Assembly: GCF_023630205.1 (NCBI RefSeq)
Contig: NZ_JALPRR010000004.1
Coordinates: forward strand, 186,001 to 250,000
Direction: 5' to 3'
From: Pontibacter ruber
GTDB taxonomy: Bacteria; Bacteroidota; Bacteroidia; Cytophagales; Hymenobacteraceae
Length of the DNA stretch: 64,000 nt
Below are positions 1 through 7,526 of this stretch, in pieces. The notes beneath the pieces were generated by a model. The model saw only the letters and a list, made by a program, of their open reading frames with translations. It did not search any database and was not told the DNA's origin. Position 1 is the stretch's first letter, and every line of letters starts with the position of its first letter. A program made the translations under genes and the position numbers.

Positions 1-467
1 CCTGGAAAGACCTGCAGGAGTACCAGATAGATGAAAACGACGTGGTAGTGGGACTTGCTGCTTCCGGTACTACACCTTATGTGATCGGTGGTCTGAAGAA
101 AGCGAACGAAATGGGTTTGGCAACTGGCTGTATTGTTTGCAACTCCGGCAGCCCGGTTGCAGCCGTAGCACAATATCCGGTAGAGGTAGTGGTAGGCCCT
201 GAGTTTGTTACAGGCAGCACCCGCATGAAAGCCGGCACCGCACAGAAGCTGGCACTGAATATGCTGAGCACTACGGTGATGATCCAGCTGGGCCGCATTA
301 AAGGCAATAAAATGTTTGACATGCAGCTGACTAACCACAAACTGTATAAGCGTGGCGTTCGCATTATCATGGCCGAGACTGGTAAAGATGAGGCGACTGC
401 AACAGCCCTGCTCGAGAAGTATGGCAACGTGCGCGAAGCAGTAGCAAGCGTAACAGTAGCTTCTTAA
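1..467 (+). CDS. murQ: N-acetylmuramic acid 6-phosphate etherase, C-terminal half (5' partial)
   Basis: MurQ cleaves the D-lactyl ether of MurNAc-6-phosphate, giving GlcNAc-6-phosphate and D-lactate in the cytoplasm, a step of peptidoglycan recycling. The window opens inside the gene; the frame runs from base 3 and about 154 residues remain of a family of roughly 300. Visible are the SIS-fold phosphosugar loop V-G-L-A-A-S-G-T-T-P-Y, then G-P-E-F-V-T-G-S-T-R-M-K-A-G-T-A-Q-K, followed by an N-x-L-S-T family segment and a short helical C-terminal tail. The catalytic glutamates described for the family should lie before the window edge, so they cannot be checked. The next gene on the strand is a symporter 128 bp away, and an oxidase fitting the D-lactate product follows it. 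Identification is firm; completeness of the gene is unknown. Confidence 0.93.
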   Translation, partial: WKDLQEYQIDENDVVVGLAASGTTPYVIGGLKKANEMGLATGCIVCNSGSPVAAVAQYPVEVVVGPEFVTGSTRMKAGTAQKLALNMLSTTVMIQLGRIKGNKMFDMQLTNHKLYKRGVRIIMAETGKDEATATALLEKYGNVREAVASVTVAS

Positions 468-595
468 GCAACAGCCGGGAATTTAACCTTCAATTGGCTG
501 GTTATTTGTACTTTATTCTGTAATTTGTCAGAGGGTTCGGGCTGTGGGCTTTATGCTGCCATGCCTGAACATTATCTCTGAAAACCCTTTAGCTT

Positions 596-2122
596 ATGTC
601 TCCAATTGTTCTTCTATCCTTTTTGATCGGCTATTTCGCCGTGCTGATAGGTATATCCTATTTCACATCAAAGGGGGCTTCGGATAACTCCAGTTTCTTT
701 ATTGCCAACCGTAACTCGAAGTGGTATTTCGTGGCTTTCGGCATGATCGGTACGGCCCTGTCGGGGGTTACGTTTATCTCAGTGCCGGGTGCGGTGAGCA
801 ACAACAGCTTTGGCTATTTTCAGTTTGTGCTGGGTAATGCAGTAGGCTTTCTGCTGATTGCTTTTGTGCTGCTGCCGCTCTACTACCGCATGAACCTGAT
901 CTCCATTTATACTTACCTGGAGAAGCGCTTCGGCTACTGGAGCTATAAAACAGGCGCCATGATCTTTCTGGTGTCGCGCACGATCGGTTCTGCATTCCGT
1001 TTATACCTGGTAGCCATTGTGTTGCAGAAGTTCATCTTCGATGCCTGGAACGTGCCTTTTGCTGCCACCGTAGCTATTTGCCTTATCCTCATCTGGGTGT
1101 ACACGCACAAAGGCGGCCTGAAAACCATTGTCATCACCGACACCCTGCAGACCGTGTTCCTGGTATCATCGGTTATACTTTCCATTGTATTCATTGCCCG
1201 CAGCCTGGACCTGAACGTGGTGCAGACGTTTGAAGCGGTGAAGGAAAGCTCCTACTCCAAGATGTTCTTCTGGGAAGATTTCTTTGGTAACAAGAGCCAC
1301 TTTTTGAAGCAGTTCCTGGGTGGTATTTTCATAACGATCGCCATGACCGGTTTGGATCAGGACCTTATGCAGAAGAACCTGAGCTGCAAGAATATCGGCG
1401 AAGCGCAGAAGAACATGCTGACGTTTACAGGCGTTTTCGTAGCCATCAACATTTTCTTCCTGAGCGTGGGTGCCCTGCTGTACATGTTTGCTCAAGCTAA
1501 AGGTATAGATATAACATCGCTTAAAACACCGGATCACCTGTTCCCGGAGATTGCCCTGAACCACATGGCCCTGATACCGGCCGTTACGTTTATGCTGGGT
1601 TTAACGGCGGCTACTTTTGCCACTACCGACTCAGCTCTTACAGCTTTGACTACCTCTTTCTGCGTTGACTTCCTCAACTTTACAAAGAAAGAGAACCACG
1701 ACGATGTAAAGCTGATCCGCACGCGCCACCTGGTGCACGTTGGTTTTTCAGTGATCATGCTGCTGGTTATACTGGTGTTCAAGCTGATCAACGATGATTC
1801 GGTGGTGAATGCGATCTTCAAGGCGGCCGGTTATACCTATGGTCCGTTGCTGGGTCTGTTCGCTTTTGGTATGGCCAACAAGCGTGCCGTTGCCGATAAA
1901 CTGGTGCCATATATCTGCCTTATTTCGCCGATCATCACCTATGTCCTGGACTCCAATTCAGTTGCCTGGACAGGTTATGCCATGAGCTTTGAGCTGATCA
2001 TTATCAATGCGGCGATTACGTTTATACTTTTGCTTGTTACCAGCAAAACTGGTGGCGGTGTGATGATGGATGCGTTGAAGGAAGCCGAAAGAGGCAGCAA
2101 AGTAAAACAAACAACTTATTAA
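596..2122 (+). CDS. Sodium:solute symporter (SSS family)
   Basis: A 508-residue integral membrane protein of the sodium/solute symporter family (LeuT fold, about 13 membrane segments). The sequence is hydrophobic throughout, and it carries the SSS signature area N-R-N-S-K-W-Y near residue 40 and the G-A-L-L-Y-M and T-D-S-A-L-T-A-L segments typical of the later helices. Its start is the ATG at 596. The dehydrogenase gene begins only 12 bp after its stop, so the two are surely co-transcribed, and murQ lies upstream. The context suggests import of an amino sugar such as MurNAc, a related glycoside or D-lactate, but the substrate cannot be read from sequence. SSS members carry sugars, sialic acid, carboxylates and amino acids. 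Confidence 0.88.
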   Translation: MSPIVLLSFLIGYFAVLIGISYFTSKGASDNSSFFIANRNSKWYFVAFGMIGTALSGVTFISVPGAVSNNSFGYFQFVLGNAVGFLLIAFVLLPLYYRMNLISIYTYLEKRFGYWSYKTGAMIFLVSRTIGSAFRLYLVAIVLQKFIFDAWNVPFAATVAICLILIWVYTHKGGLKTIVITDTLQTVFLVSSVILSIVFIARSLDLNVVQTFEAVKESSYSKMFFWEDFFGNKSHFLKQFLGGIFITIAMTGLDQDLMQKNLSCKNIGEAQKNMLTFTGVFVAINIFFLSVGALLYMFAQAKGIDITSLKTPDHLFPEIALNHMALIPAVTFMLGLTAATFATTDSALTALTTSFCVDFLNFTKKENHDDVKLIRTRHLVHVGFSVIMLLVILVFKLINDDSVVNAIFKAAGYTYGPLLGLFAFGMANKRAVADKLVPYICLISPIITYVLDSNSVAWTGYAMSFELIIINAAITFILLLVTSKTGGGVMMDALKEAERGSKVKQTTY

Positions 2123-2134
2123 GCATTATCCTTT

Positions 2135-4963
2135 ATGGAAATTGAAAAGCTTTTGGAAAGTGTTTTGCCAAAAGCACGCATACGGGCACGGCTGATCGAC
2201 GTCGTGTCTTACGCTTCTGACGCGGGCTTTTACTACCTCCGGCCGAAAGCCGTGGTGCAGCCCGTTTCAGAAGAAGAAGTGAAAGGTTTGTTCGCACTTT
2301 CGCACAAACATAACATTCCGCTTACCTTCCGTACGGCCGGTACCAGCCTTTCGGGGCAGTCTGTAACAGATGGTATACTGGTAGACCTGAGCCAGTTTTG
2401 GAATAAGATTGTCGTAGAAGGCGAGGGCGAACAGGTACGGGTACAGCCCGGCGTGATCGGCGCTATTGTGAATGCCCACCTGCGCAGGTATAAACGCAAG
2501 ATCGGCCCGGACCCGGCAAGTATAAATTCGGCCATGATGGGCGGTATACTTTCGAACAACGCCAGCGGCATGTGCTGCGGGGTTAGCAAGAACTCGTATC
2601 ACACCACCCGGTACATTCGGTTTATGCTGCCAAACGGCAAAACGTATACGACCGAATCGAAGGCGGATTACAGTCGGTTTGCGGCAGAGAGCAGGGAGCT
2701 GTACATGAGACTGCAGCAGCTCAGGTCGCAGATCCTCAACAAGCCGCAACTGCACGATCTGATCCGGCACAAGTATAAAACCAAGAATACGGTTGGCTAC
2801 TCTGTCAACGCCTTTATCGATTACGAACATCCACTCGACATACTGGCGCACCTGCTGATCGGTGCCGAAGGTACACTTGGCTTCATTGCCGAAGCGGTGC
2901 TGCAAACGGTACCGGATTACCCAGCCAAATCTACCGCCCTGCTATACTTCCCGGACATCTATGCCGCCTGCCAGGCCATTGTGCCGCTAACGGTAGCGGG
3001 TGCCGAAGCGGTGGAGCTGATGGACCGCGCCTCGCTGCGTTCAATTGAGCACATGGCTGGTGTTCCGGCTGTGATCAAAACCTTACCGGAAACGGCAGCG
3101 GCCTTGCTGGTAGAGTTCCAGGCGAACACCGTGCAGGAAGTGCAGGAAAAGATACTTAAGTTTATGGCGTTGGCGCCTGAGCTTTCGTTGCTGGAGCAGC
3201 CTGTGTTTACGACTGACCCAATCGAGCAGGCTTTCCTGTGGAAGGTGCGCAAAGGCATGTTCCCGGCAGTAGGTGCGGTGCGTGCCAGCGGTACAACAGT
3301 GCTGTTGGAAGATATTGCTGTACCAGTTGCTAAACTGGGCGACGCCATACTTGATCTGCAGGAGCTTTTCAGAAAGCACAACTATAGCAATGCCATCATC
3401 TTCGGCCACGCCAAAGACGGCAACATCCACTTTGTGGTAACACAGGCTTTCGATACACCAACTGAGGTGGCGCGCTACGACATCTTCCTGAAAGAAGTGG
3501 TGGACCTGGTGGTGAAGAAGTATAACGGCGCCCTGAAGGCAGAGCACGGTACCGGCCGTAATATGGCTCCTTTTGTGGAGACAGAATGGGGTGGCGAGAT
3601 CTACCAGATCATGAAAGCGCTGAAGGAGGTAGTCGATCCAAAGAACCTGCTGAACCCGGGCGTAATCATCAACAGCGACAAGAATGCCCACATCAAAAAC
3701 CTCAAAGACCTGCCGAAGGTGGAGGAGGAAGTGGATCGTTGCATGGAGTGTGGTTTCTGTGAGCACAAGTGCCCGAGCCGCAACATCACGCTTACGCCTC
3801 GCCGTCGCATTGTGGTGCGCCGTGAGTTGCTGAACCTGAAGCGAAAAGGGGAGAAAAAACAACATGACCAACTGCTGGAGCAATACCAGTACGATGGGCT
3901 TGATACCTGTGCGGTAGACGGCCTTTGCGCTACTGCCTGTCCAGTTGACATTAACACCGGCGACCTGGTAAAACGCCTGCGTCGAGAAAGTCACGATGAC
4001 TTTGCCAATAACCTGGCGCTAATGGTGGCCAAGAACTTCAAGCCGGTCTCGTCTATAGTGAAGGTTGGTTTAAGTACAGGTGTAGGTATAAATAAAGTAC
4101 TGGGTGCCAACACACTTGCCAAACTGACCAAAGGCGCTAAGAAGCTGGTGCCGGCTGTGCCGCTCTGGTCAAACTTACTGGCTCCGGTGCCTGGTTTCTC
4201 TAAGTATAAATCATGGTCTGGCGAACAGGCGAAGCTACAAGCAGAGGTGGTATACTTCCCGACCTGTATCTCGCGCACAATGGGTGGCGCGGAAGGTGGC
4301 AAGAAGAACACCATCGAAACTTTCATCAGTGTTTCTGAAAAAGTAGGGGTAAAATTCACGATACCGCAGGACGCCCAGAGTACCTGCTGTGGGCAGATTT
4401 TTTCCTCCAAAGGCTTTAACAAGGCCTATGAGTATACTTCTAACGAAACAATAGAAAAGATCTGGAAGTGGACGGACGGGGGCCGTTTGCCACTGGTGCT
4501 CGACATCACATCCTGTACCTATACTCTGCAACACTGCCGCCCGGTGCTCACGCCGGAAAACAAGCAGAAGTTCGACGCTATCCGGATCATCGACAGCATT
4601 GATTTTATTTCTGATTTCCTGTTGCCAAAAGCCGAGGTACTGCGCAAGAAGGAGCGTGTCGTGCTTCACCCGGTTTGCTCTCTTCAGAAAATGGGACTGG
4701 AAAACAAGTTCGTAAGTATAGCCAGGCAACTGGCCGAGGAGGTAACGGTGCCAATGCACGCCGGTTGCTGCGGCATGGCCGGTGACCGCGGTTTCCTGGT
4801 ACCGGAGCTGACGGCTTCGGCTACGCTGCCAGAGGCACAGGAAGTGAAACAATGCGAGTACGACGGTTACTACTCTTCTGCCAAAACCTGCGAAATGGCC
4901 ATGACCGAAGCAGTAGGGAAGAACTATGAGTCTATCGTGTACTTGCTGGATGAGTGTATCTAG
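2135..4963 (+). CDS. FAD-binding / Fe-S oxidoreductase, D-lactate dehydrogenase type (fused)
   Basis: A 942-residue fusion of an FAD-linked oxidase with an iron-sulfur electron-transfer module. Residues about 35-215 form the PCMH-type FAD domain (R-T-A-G-T-S-L-S-G-Q), and about 260-520 the FAD-oxidase C-terminal domain with the H-A-K-D-G-N-I-H and E-H-G-T-G-R-N motifs. Two 4Fe-4S clusters follow: C-x2-C-x2-C-x3-CP near 536 and C-x5-C-x3-CP near 592. Two CCG modules, S-T-C-C-G near 750 and A-G-C-C-G near 877, close the chain. Proteins of this layout oxidise D-2-hydroxyacids, classically D-lactate, to ketoacids and pass electrons to the quinone pool. The neighbouring MurQ releases D-lactate, which makes that substrate the best inference; D-2-hydroxyglutarate or glycolate are alternatives. 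A strong hairpin terminator follows the stop. Confidence 0.88.
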   Translation: MEIEKLLESVLPKARIRARLIDVVSYASDAGFYYLRPKAVVQPVSEEEVKGLFALSHKHNIPLTFRTAGTSLSGQSVTDGILVDLSQFWNKIVVEGEGEQVRVQPGVIGAIVNAHLRRYKRKIGPDPASINSAMMGGILSNNASGMCCGVSKNSYHTTRYIRFMLPNGKTYTTESKADYSRFAAESRELYMRLQQLRSQILNKPQLHDLIRHKYKTKNTVGYSVNAFIDYEHPLDILAHLLIGAEGTLGFIAEAVLQTVPDYPAKSTALLYFPDIYAACQAIVPLTVAGAEAVELMDRASLRSIEHMAGVPAVIKTLPETAAALLVEFQANTVQEVQEKILKFMALAPELSLLEQPVFTTDPIEQAFLWKVRKGMFPAVGAVRASGTTVLLEDIAVPVAKLGDAILDLQELFRKHNYSNAIIFGHAKDGNIHFVVTQAFDTPTEVARYDIFLKEVVDLVVKKYNGALKAEHGTGRNMAPFVETEWGGEIYQIMKALKEVVDPKNLLNPGVIINSDKNAHIKNLKDLPKVEEEVDRCMECGFCEHKCPSRNITLTPRRRIVVRRELLNLKRKGEKKQHDQLLEQYQYDGLDTCAVDGLCATACPVDINTGDLVKRLRRESHDDFANNLALMVAKNFKPVSSIVKVGLSTGVGINKVLGANTLAKLTKGAKKLVPAVPLWSNLLAPVPGFSKYKSWSGEQAKLQAEVVYFPTCISRTMGGAEGGKKNTIETFISVSEKVGVKFTIPQDAQSTCCGQIFSSKGFNKAYEYTSNETIEKIWKWTDGGRLPLVLDITSCTYTLQHCRPVLTPENKQKFDAIRIIDSIDFISDFLLPKAEVLRKKERVVLHPVCSLQKMGLENKFVSIARQLAEEVTVPMHAGCCGMAGDRGFLVPELTASATLPEAQEVKQCEYDGYYSSAKTCEMAMTEAVGKNYESIVYLLDECI

Positions 4964-4978
4964 TTGAATTAAAAGTAT

Positions 4979-5028
4979 AAAAAGCAGCAGCGCCCGTTTC
5001 TGGTTAGAAACGGGCGCTGCTGCTTTTT
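4979..5028 (+). terminator. Rho-independent terminator after the D-lactate dehydrogenase gene
   Basis: A perfect 22-bp stem (4979-5000 with 5007-5028) around a 6-nt loop, ending in a T run. It starts 15 bp after the dehydrogenase stop. The A run on the other side would let it act in both directions. Confidence 0.9.
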
Positions 5029-5036
5029 GTAATACC

Positions 5037-5170
5037 GCTAGTTTGAGCGTAGCGGTAACTGGTGGTAGAGTATGAGGCCAGTTTGCAACTGCCGAAAGTA
5101 TGGCTCTGATGAACGCCAGTTACAAACTGGCCTCATGTGCAGCCACAAGTTGCGCTGACGCTAAACTTGC
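5037..5170. repeat. Long imperfect inverted repeat between two terminators
   Basis: Arms 5037-5091 and 5117-5170 are reverse complements over about 54 bp with scattered mismatches; the inner 20 bp (ATGAGGCCAGTTTG…) match at all but one base. The left arm has its own small hairpin (TACCGCTA 5033-5040 with TAGCGGTA 5050-5057). No ORF fits. It could be a palindromic non-autonomous element or a degenerate repeat unit. It is bracketed exactly by the terminators of the two convergent genes. Confidence 0.75.
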
Positions 5171-5180
5171 GCCATGATCT

Positions 5181-5233
5181 AACATAAAACAGCTGTGCCC
5201 GACTTAGAGAGTCGGGCACAGCTGTTTTATGTT
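5181..5233 (-). terminator. Rho-independent terminator after the DeoR gene
   Basis: A 23-bp perfect stem (5181-5203 with 5211-5233) with a 7-nt loop lies 18 bp beyond the stop of the minus-strand regulator. Both ends of the stem are A/T-rich, so it could work in either direction. Confidence 0.88.
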
Positions 5234-5250
5234 AATGTGGTATAATAAAT

Positions 5251-5994
5251 TTACAGTACCGTCACCAGACTGGCATACTCTGTCAAAGCAGGATCAGTTG
5301 GCTTGATGTCAGTGATCAGGTAATGGATGGCGTTCAGGTCGCATACTTTCATGTTCTGGGCTGAATCAAGCTTTTCGGCAATGCTCATGATCGCCGTCTT
5401 CTTCGCAGAGCGGATCATGGCTTTCTTTACCTGCACCACCTCCCAGTCCGAATCGGTAAGACCGTCTTCCAAAGAAATACTGTTGGTGCCCAGTATGCAC
5501 AGGTCCACCCGTATCTCGGACAGCTGGTTGATAACCTGAGAACCGATCATGATGTGCGAGTTCTTCGAGAGTTGGCCACCCAGCAGGATCACGTTGATGT
5601 TCGAGCGTTCGGCAAGCTCTAAGGCTACCAGCGGGCTTACCGTGAAAAAAGTACATTTCAGTGTATCGGGTACCATGCGGGCTACCTCGATCATGGTTGT
5701 ACCGCCGCCTACCAACACCGTCATGCCATCCTGGAACAACTGAATTGTTTTGCGTGCAATCTCCTTCTTCGACTCTTTGGCATACACCTCGAGCTGCTGA
5801 AACGGGTTGTGGAACGATTTGGATAATGCGCCACCATGCACCTTTAAGATCTTGCCGCTCTCGGCCAGTTCATGCAGGTCGCGTCGCACTGTGTCTTCCG
5901 ACACATTAAGCTTTAAGCTTAAATCCGATGATAGTACCTTGTTGTGCAGATTGATCTGCTTTATGATAAAAGCTTGCCGTTCCTCCTTTAGCAT
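5251..5994 (-). CDS. DeoR/GlpR-family transcriptional regulator
   Basis: A 247-residue regulator of the DeoR family, which are usually repressors that sense a phosphorylated sugar. Residues 5-55 form the winged helix-turn-helix (the N-V-S-E-D-T-V-R-R-D-L recognition helix is textbook DeoR), followed by the K-V-H-G-G-A-L wing. Residues about 75-230 are the DeoRC effector domain with the V-G-G-G-T-T phosphosugar loop. It faces the murQ-symporter-dehydrogenase genes tail to tail and precedes the NagX gene on the same strand. Control of this amino-sugar locus by GlcNAc-6-P, GlcN-6-P or MurNAc-6-P is a reasonable inference, but no operator was recognised. A TATATTTG -7 box lies just upstream. Confidence 0.92.
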   Translation of the reverse strand: MLKEERQAFIIKQINLHNKVLSSDLSLKLNVSEDTVRRDLHELAESGKILKVHGGALSKSFHNPFQQLEVYAKESKKEIARKTIQLFQDGMTVLVGGGTTMIEVARMVPDTLKCTFFTVSPLVALELAERSNINVILLGGQLSKNSHIMIGSQVINQLSEIRVDLCILGTNSISLEDGLTDSDWEVVQVKKAMIRSAKKTAIMSIAEKLDSAQNMKVCDLNAIHYLITDIKPTDPALTEYASLVTVL

Positions 5995-6019
5995 ATGTCC
6001 TATGTTAAGCGGTAAAGGT

Positions 6020-6027
6020 CAAATATA
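6020..6027 (-). promoter_or_regulatory. -7 promoter box of the DeoR gene
   Basis: On the minus strand this reads TATATTTG, a full match to the Bacteroidota TAnnTTTG -7 box, 26 bp before the ATG. No clear TTTG -33 box was found at the usual spacing. Confidence 0.5.
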
Positions 6028-6152
6028 AATGATTTTTTCTATATAACAGAAGTATAGGATGTTCTGTTTTTTTGCTGCAGTAACACCAGTTGTCTTCCTG
6101 ATTTACAACAAGCTACTACCTGTTTAGGTGTGCTATATCCGTATAAAATACG

Positions 6153-6205
6153 AAAGCCTGCCTTCTCTGTGCTCATTTTCAGAAGCTTTCAGGAAGACAG
6201 GCTTT
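6153..6205 (-). terminator. Probable terminator after the NagX/DUF5009 gene
   Basis: A 13-bp stem with one mismatch (6153-6165 with 6193-6205) and a 27-nt loop follows the minus-strand stop. The long loop makes it weaker than the other hairpins here. Confidence 0.45.
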
Positions 6206-6253
6206 GGTATTTATACTTAAGCATTAAGTCAGCAAGTATAAAGCATAAAAAGA

Positions 6254-7429
6254 TTATACTTTCACATAGATCTTCTTCTTGTCCATCCAGAAACCGATCA
6301 GCCACATTACCAACATGTACGAGAGCGCAAACAGCAACGAGGCTGTTTTACCTTCCGACCAGGTCAGGAAGAGGTGTTCGTACAGCCACTTCTGCAGGCT
6401 GATATCACCGATACGGATGAAGTTGAGCAGCTTGATAACGAGTGTGGCAAAGGCGAAAATGAACAGCGGGTTTTTGCCGAATGCCTCGAAAAAGTAGGAC
6501 CATTTCACGTAGCCGGCAACCTCCATGATAAACATCAGCGTGCCCAGTATGATCAGGCTAAGGCCAATCGAGTGCAGCACGTAAGAGCTTGTCCAGATCG
6601 GCTTATTGATCGGGAAATAGATGTCCCATACCAGGGCCACTGCCACCAACACAGCGCCAGCCAGATTCAGCTTGAACACGGTGCGCAGGTTGTTGCCCTG
6701 TTTCTGGATGAACAGGCCAGCAAAGTAGCCCGCAATCACATTCACCGTGGCAGGCAGGGTGCTCAGCAGTCCCTCCGGGTCAAACGGTATGCCGAAGCCT
6801 TTGTAGGTATTCTCTTCAGGCAGGAACATGCGGTCGAACTTAAGGGCGGCGTTGCCCTCCAGGCTATACGGATCGGCAGGATCGCCAAAGAAATACATCA
6901 CAGCCCAGTAGCCCAGCAGGGTTACCACACCAAAAATCATTGCGCCGTTATACTTCAGATACCGCACCACCAGCGAGGCAATAAAGTAGCAAAGGGCAAT
7001 ACGCTGCAGCACGCCCAGTATGCGCACAGCCGTAAAATCCTTCAGCACGATCTCGTTTTCCGGTGACCATTTTACAAATGGAAAGAGGTTAAGAAACAGG
7101 CCGATCAAAAAGATAAGAACGGTTCTTTTGAGAACTTTGCGCAGGAATACACCATTGGTCTGCTTCTCAAACTTGCGCATGCTAAAGCTCATGGCATTGC
7201 CCACTACAAACAGAAAAGAAGGGAATACCAGGTCGGTAATGGTAAAGCCATGCCAGGCCGCATGTTTGAACGGAGCATAAATGCTGCCCCAACTGCCGGG
7301 GTTGTTCACCACGATCATCAATGCAATCGTCATGCCCCGGAGCACGTCAAGTGCCAGGTATCTTTCAGCTGTTCTGGGTTGTAGCAAGCCGGCACTTGTG
7401 AGAGAAGGTGCTCTTGTTAGCTTGTTCAT
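6254..7429 (-). CDS. NagX-like DUF5009/acyltransferase-family membrane protein
   Basis: A 391-residue polytopic membrane protein with about ten hydrophobic helices. Its opening L-D-V-L-R-G-M-T-I-A-L-M and the following N-N-P-G-S-W are the hallmark of the NagX/DUF5009 family, related to the transmembrane acetyltransferase HGSNAT. The long charge-poor loops and the late F-G-K-N-P-L segment also fit. NagX genes are linked with GlcNAc and chitin use in other bacteria, and family members may acetylate glucosamine residues across the membrane; the reaction here is inferred. It lies between the regulator and the GH3 gene, but the strong GH3 terminator at 7479-7520 separates it from the latter, so it probably has its own promoter. 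Confidence 0.85.
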   Translation of the reverse strand: MNKLTRAPSLTSAGLLQPRTAERYLALDVLRGMTIALMIVVNNPGSWGSIYAPFKHAAWHGFTITDLVFPSFLFVVGNAMSFSMRKFEKQTNGVFLRKVLKRTVLIFLIGLFLNLFPFVKWSPENEIVLKDFTAVRILGVLQRIALCYFIASLVVRYLKYNGAMIFGVVTLLGYWAVMYFFGDPADPYSLEGNAALKFDRMFLPEENTYKGFGIPFDPEGLLSTLPATVNVIAGYFAGLFIQKQGNNLRTVFKLNLAGAVLVAVALVWDIYFPINKPIWTSSYVLHSIGLSLIILGTLMFIMEVAGYVKWSYFFEAFGKNPLFIFAFATLVIKLLNFIRIGDISLQKWLYEHLFLTWSEGKTASLLFALSYMLVMWLIGFWMDKKKIYVKV

Positions 7430-7478
7430 AAAAGGTGCGTATTTAAGTATGATCAGAACTGAAGTATAAGGTATAAAA

Positions 7479-7520
7479 AACAGCAGAGCCGCTCTAAGAA
7501 GGTAGAGCGGCTCTGCTGTT
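7479..7520 (-). terminator. Rho-independent terminator after the GH3 gene
   Basis: A perfect 17-bp stem (7479-7495 with 7504-7520) lies 7 bp beyond the GH3 stop and is followed on the minus strand by a run of six T. It separates the GH3 gene from the downstream NagX gene. Confidence 0.9.
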
Positions 7521-7526
7521 AAATAT

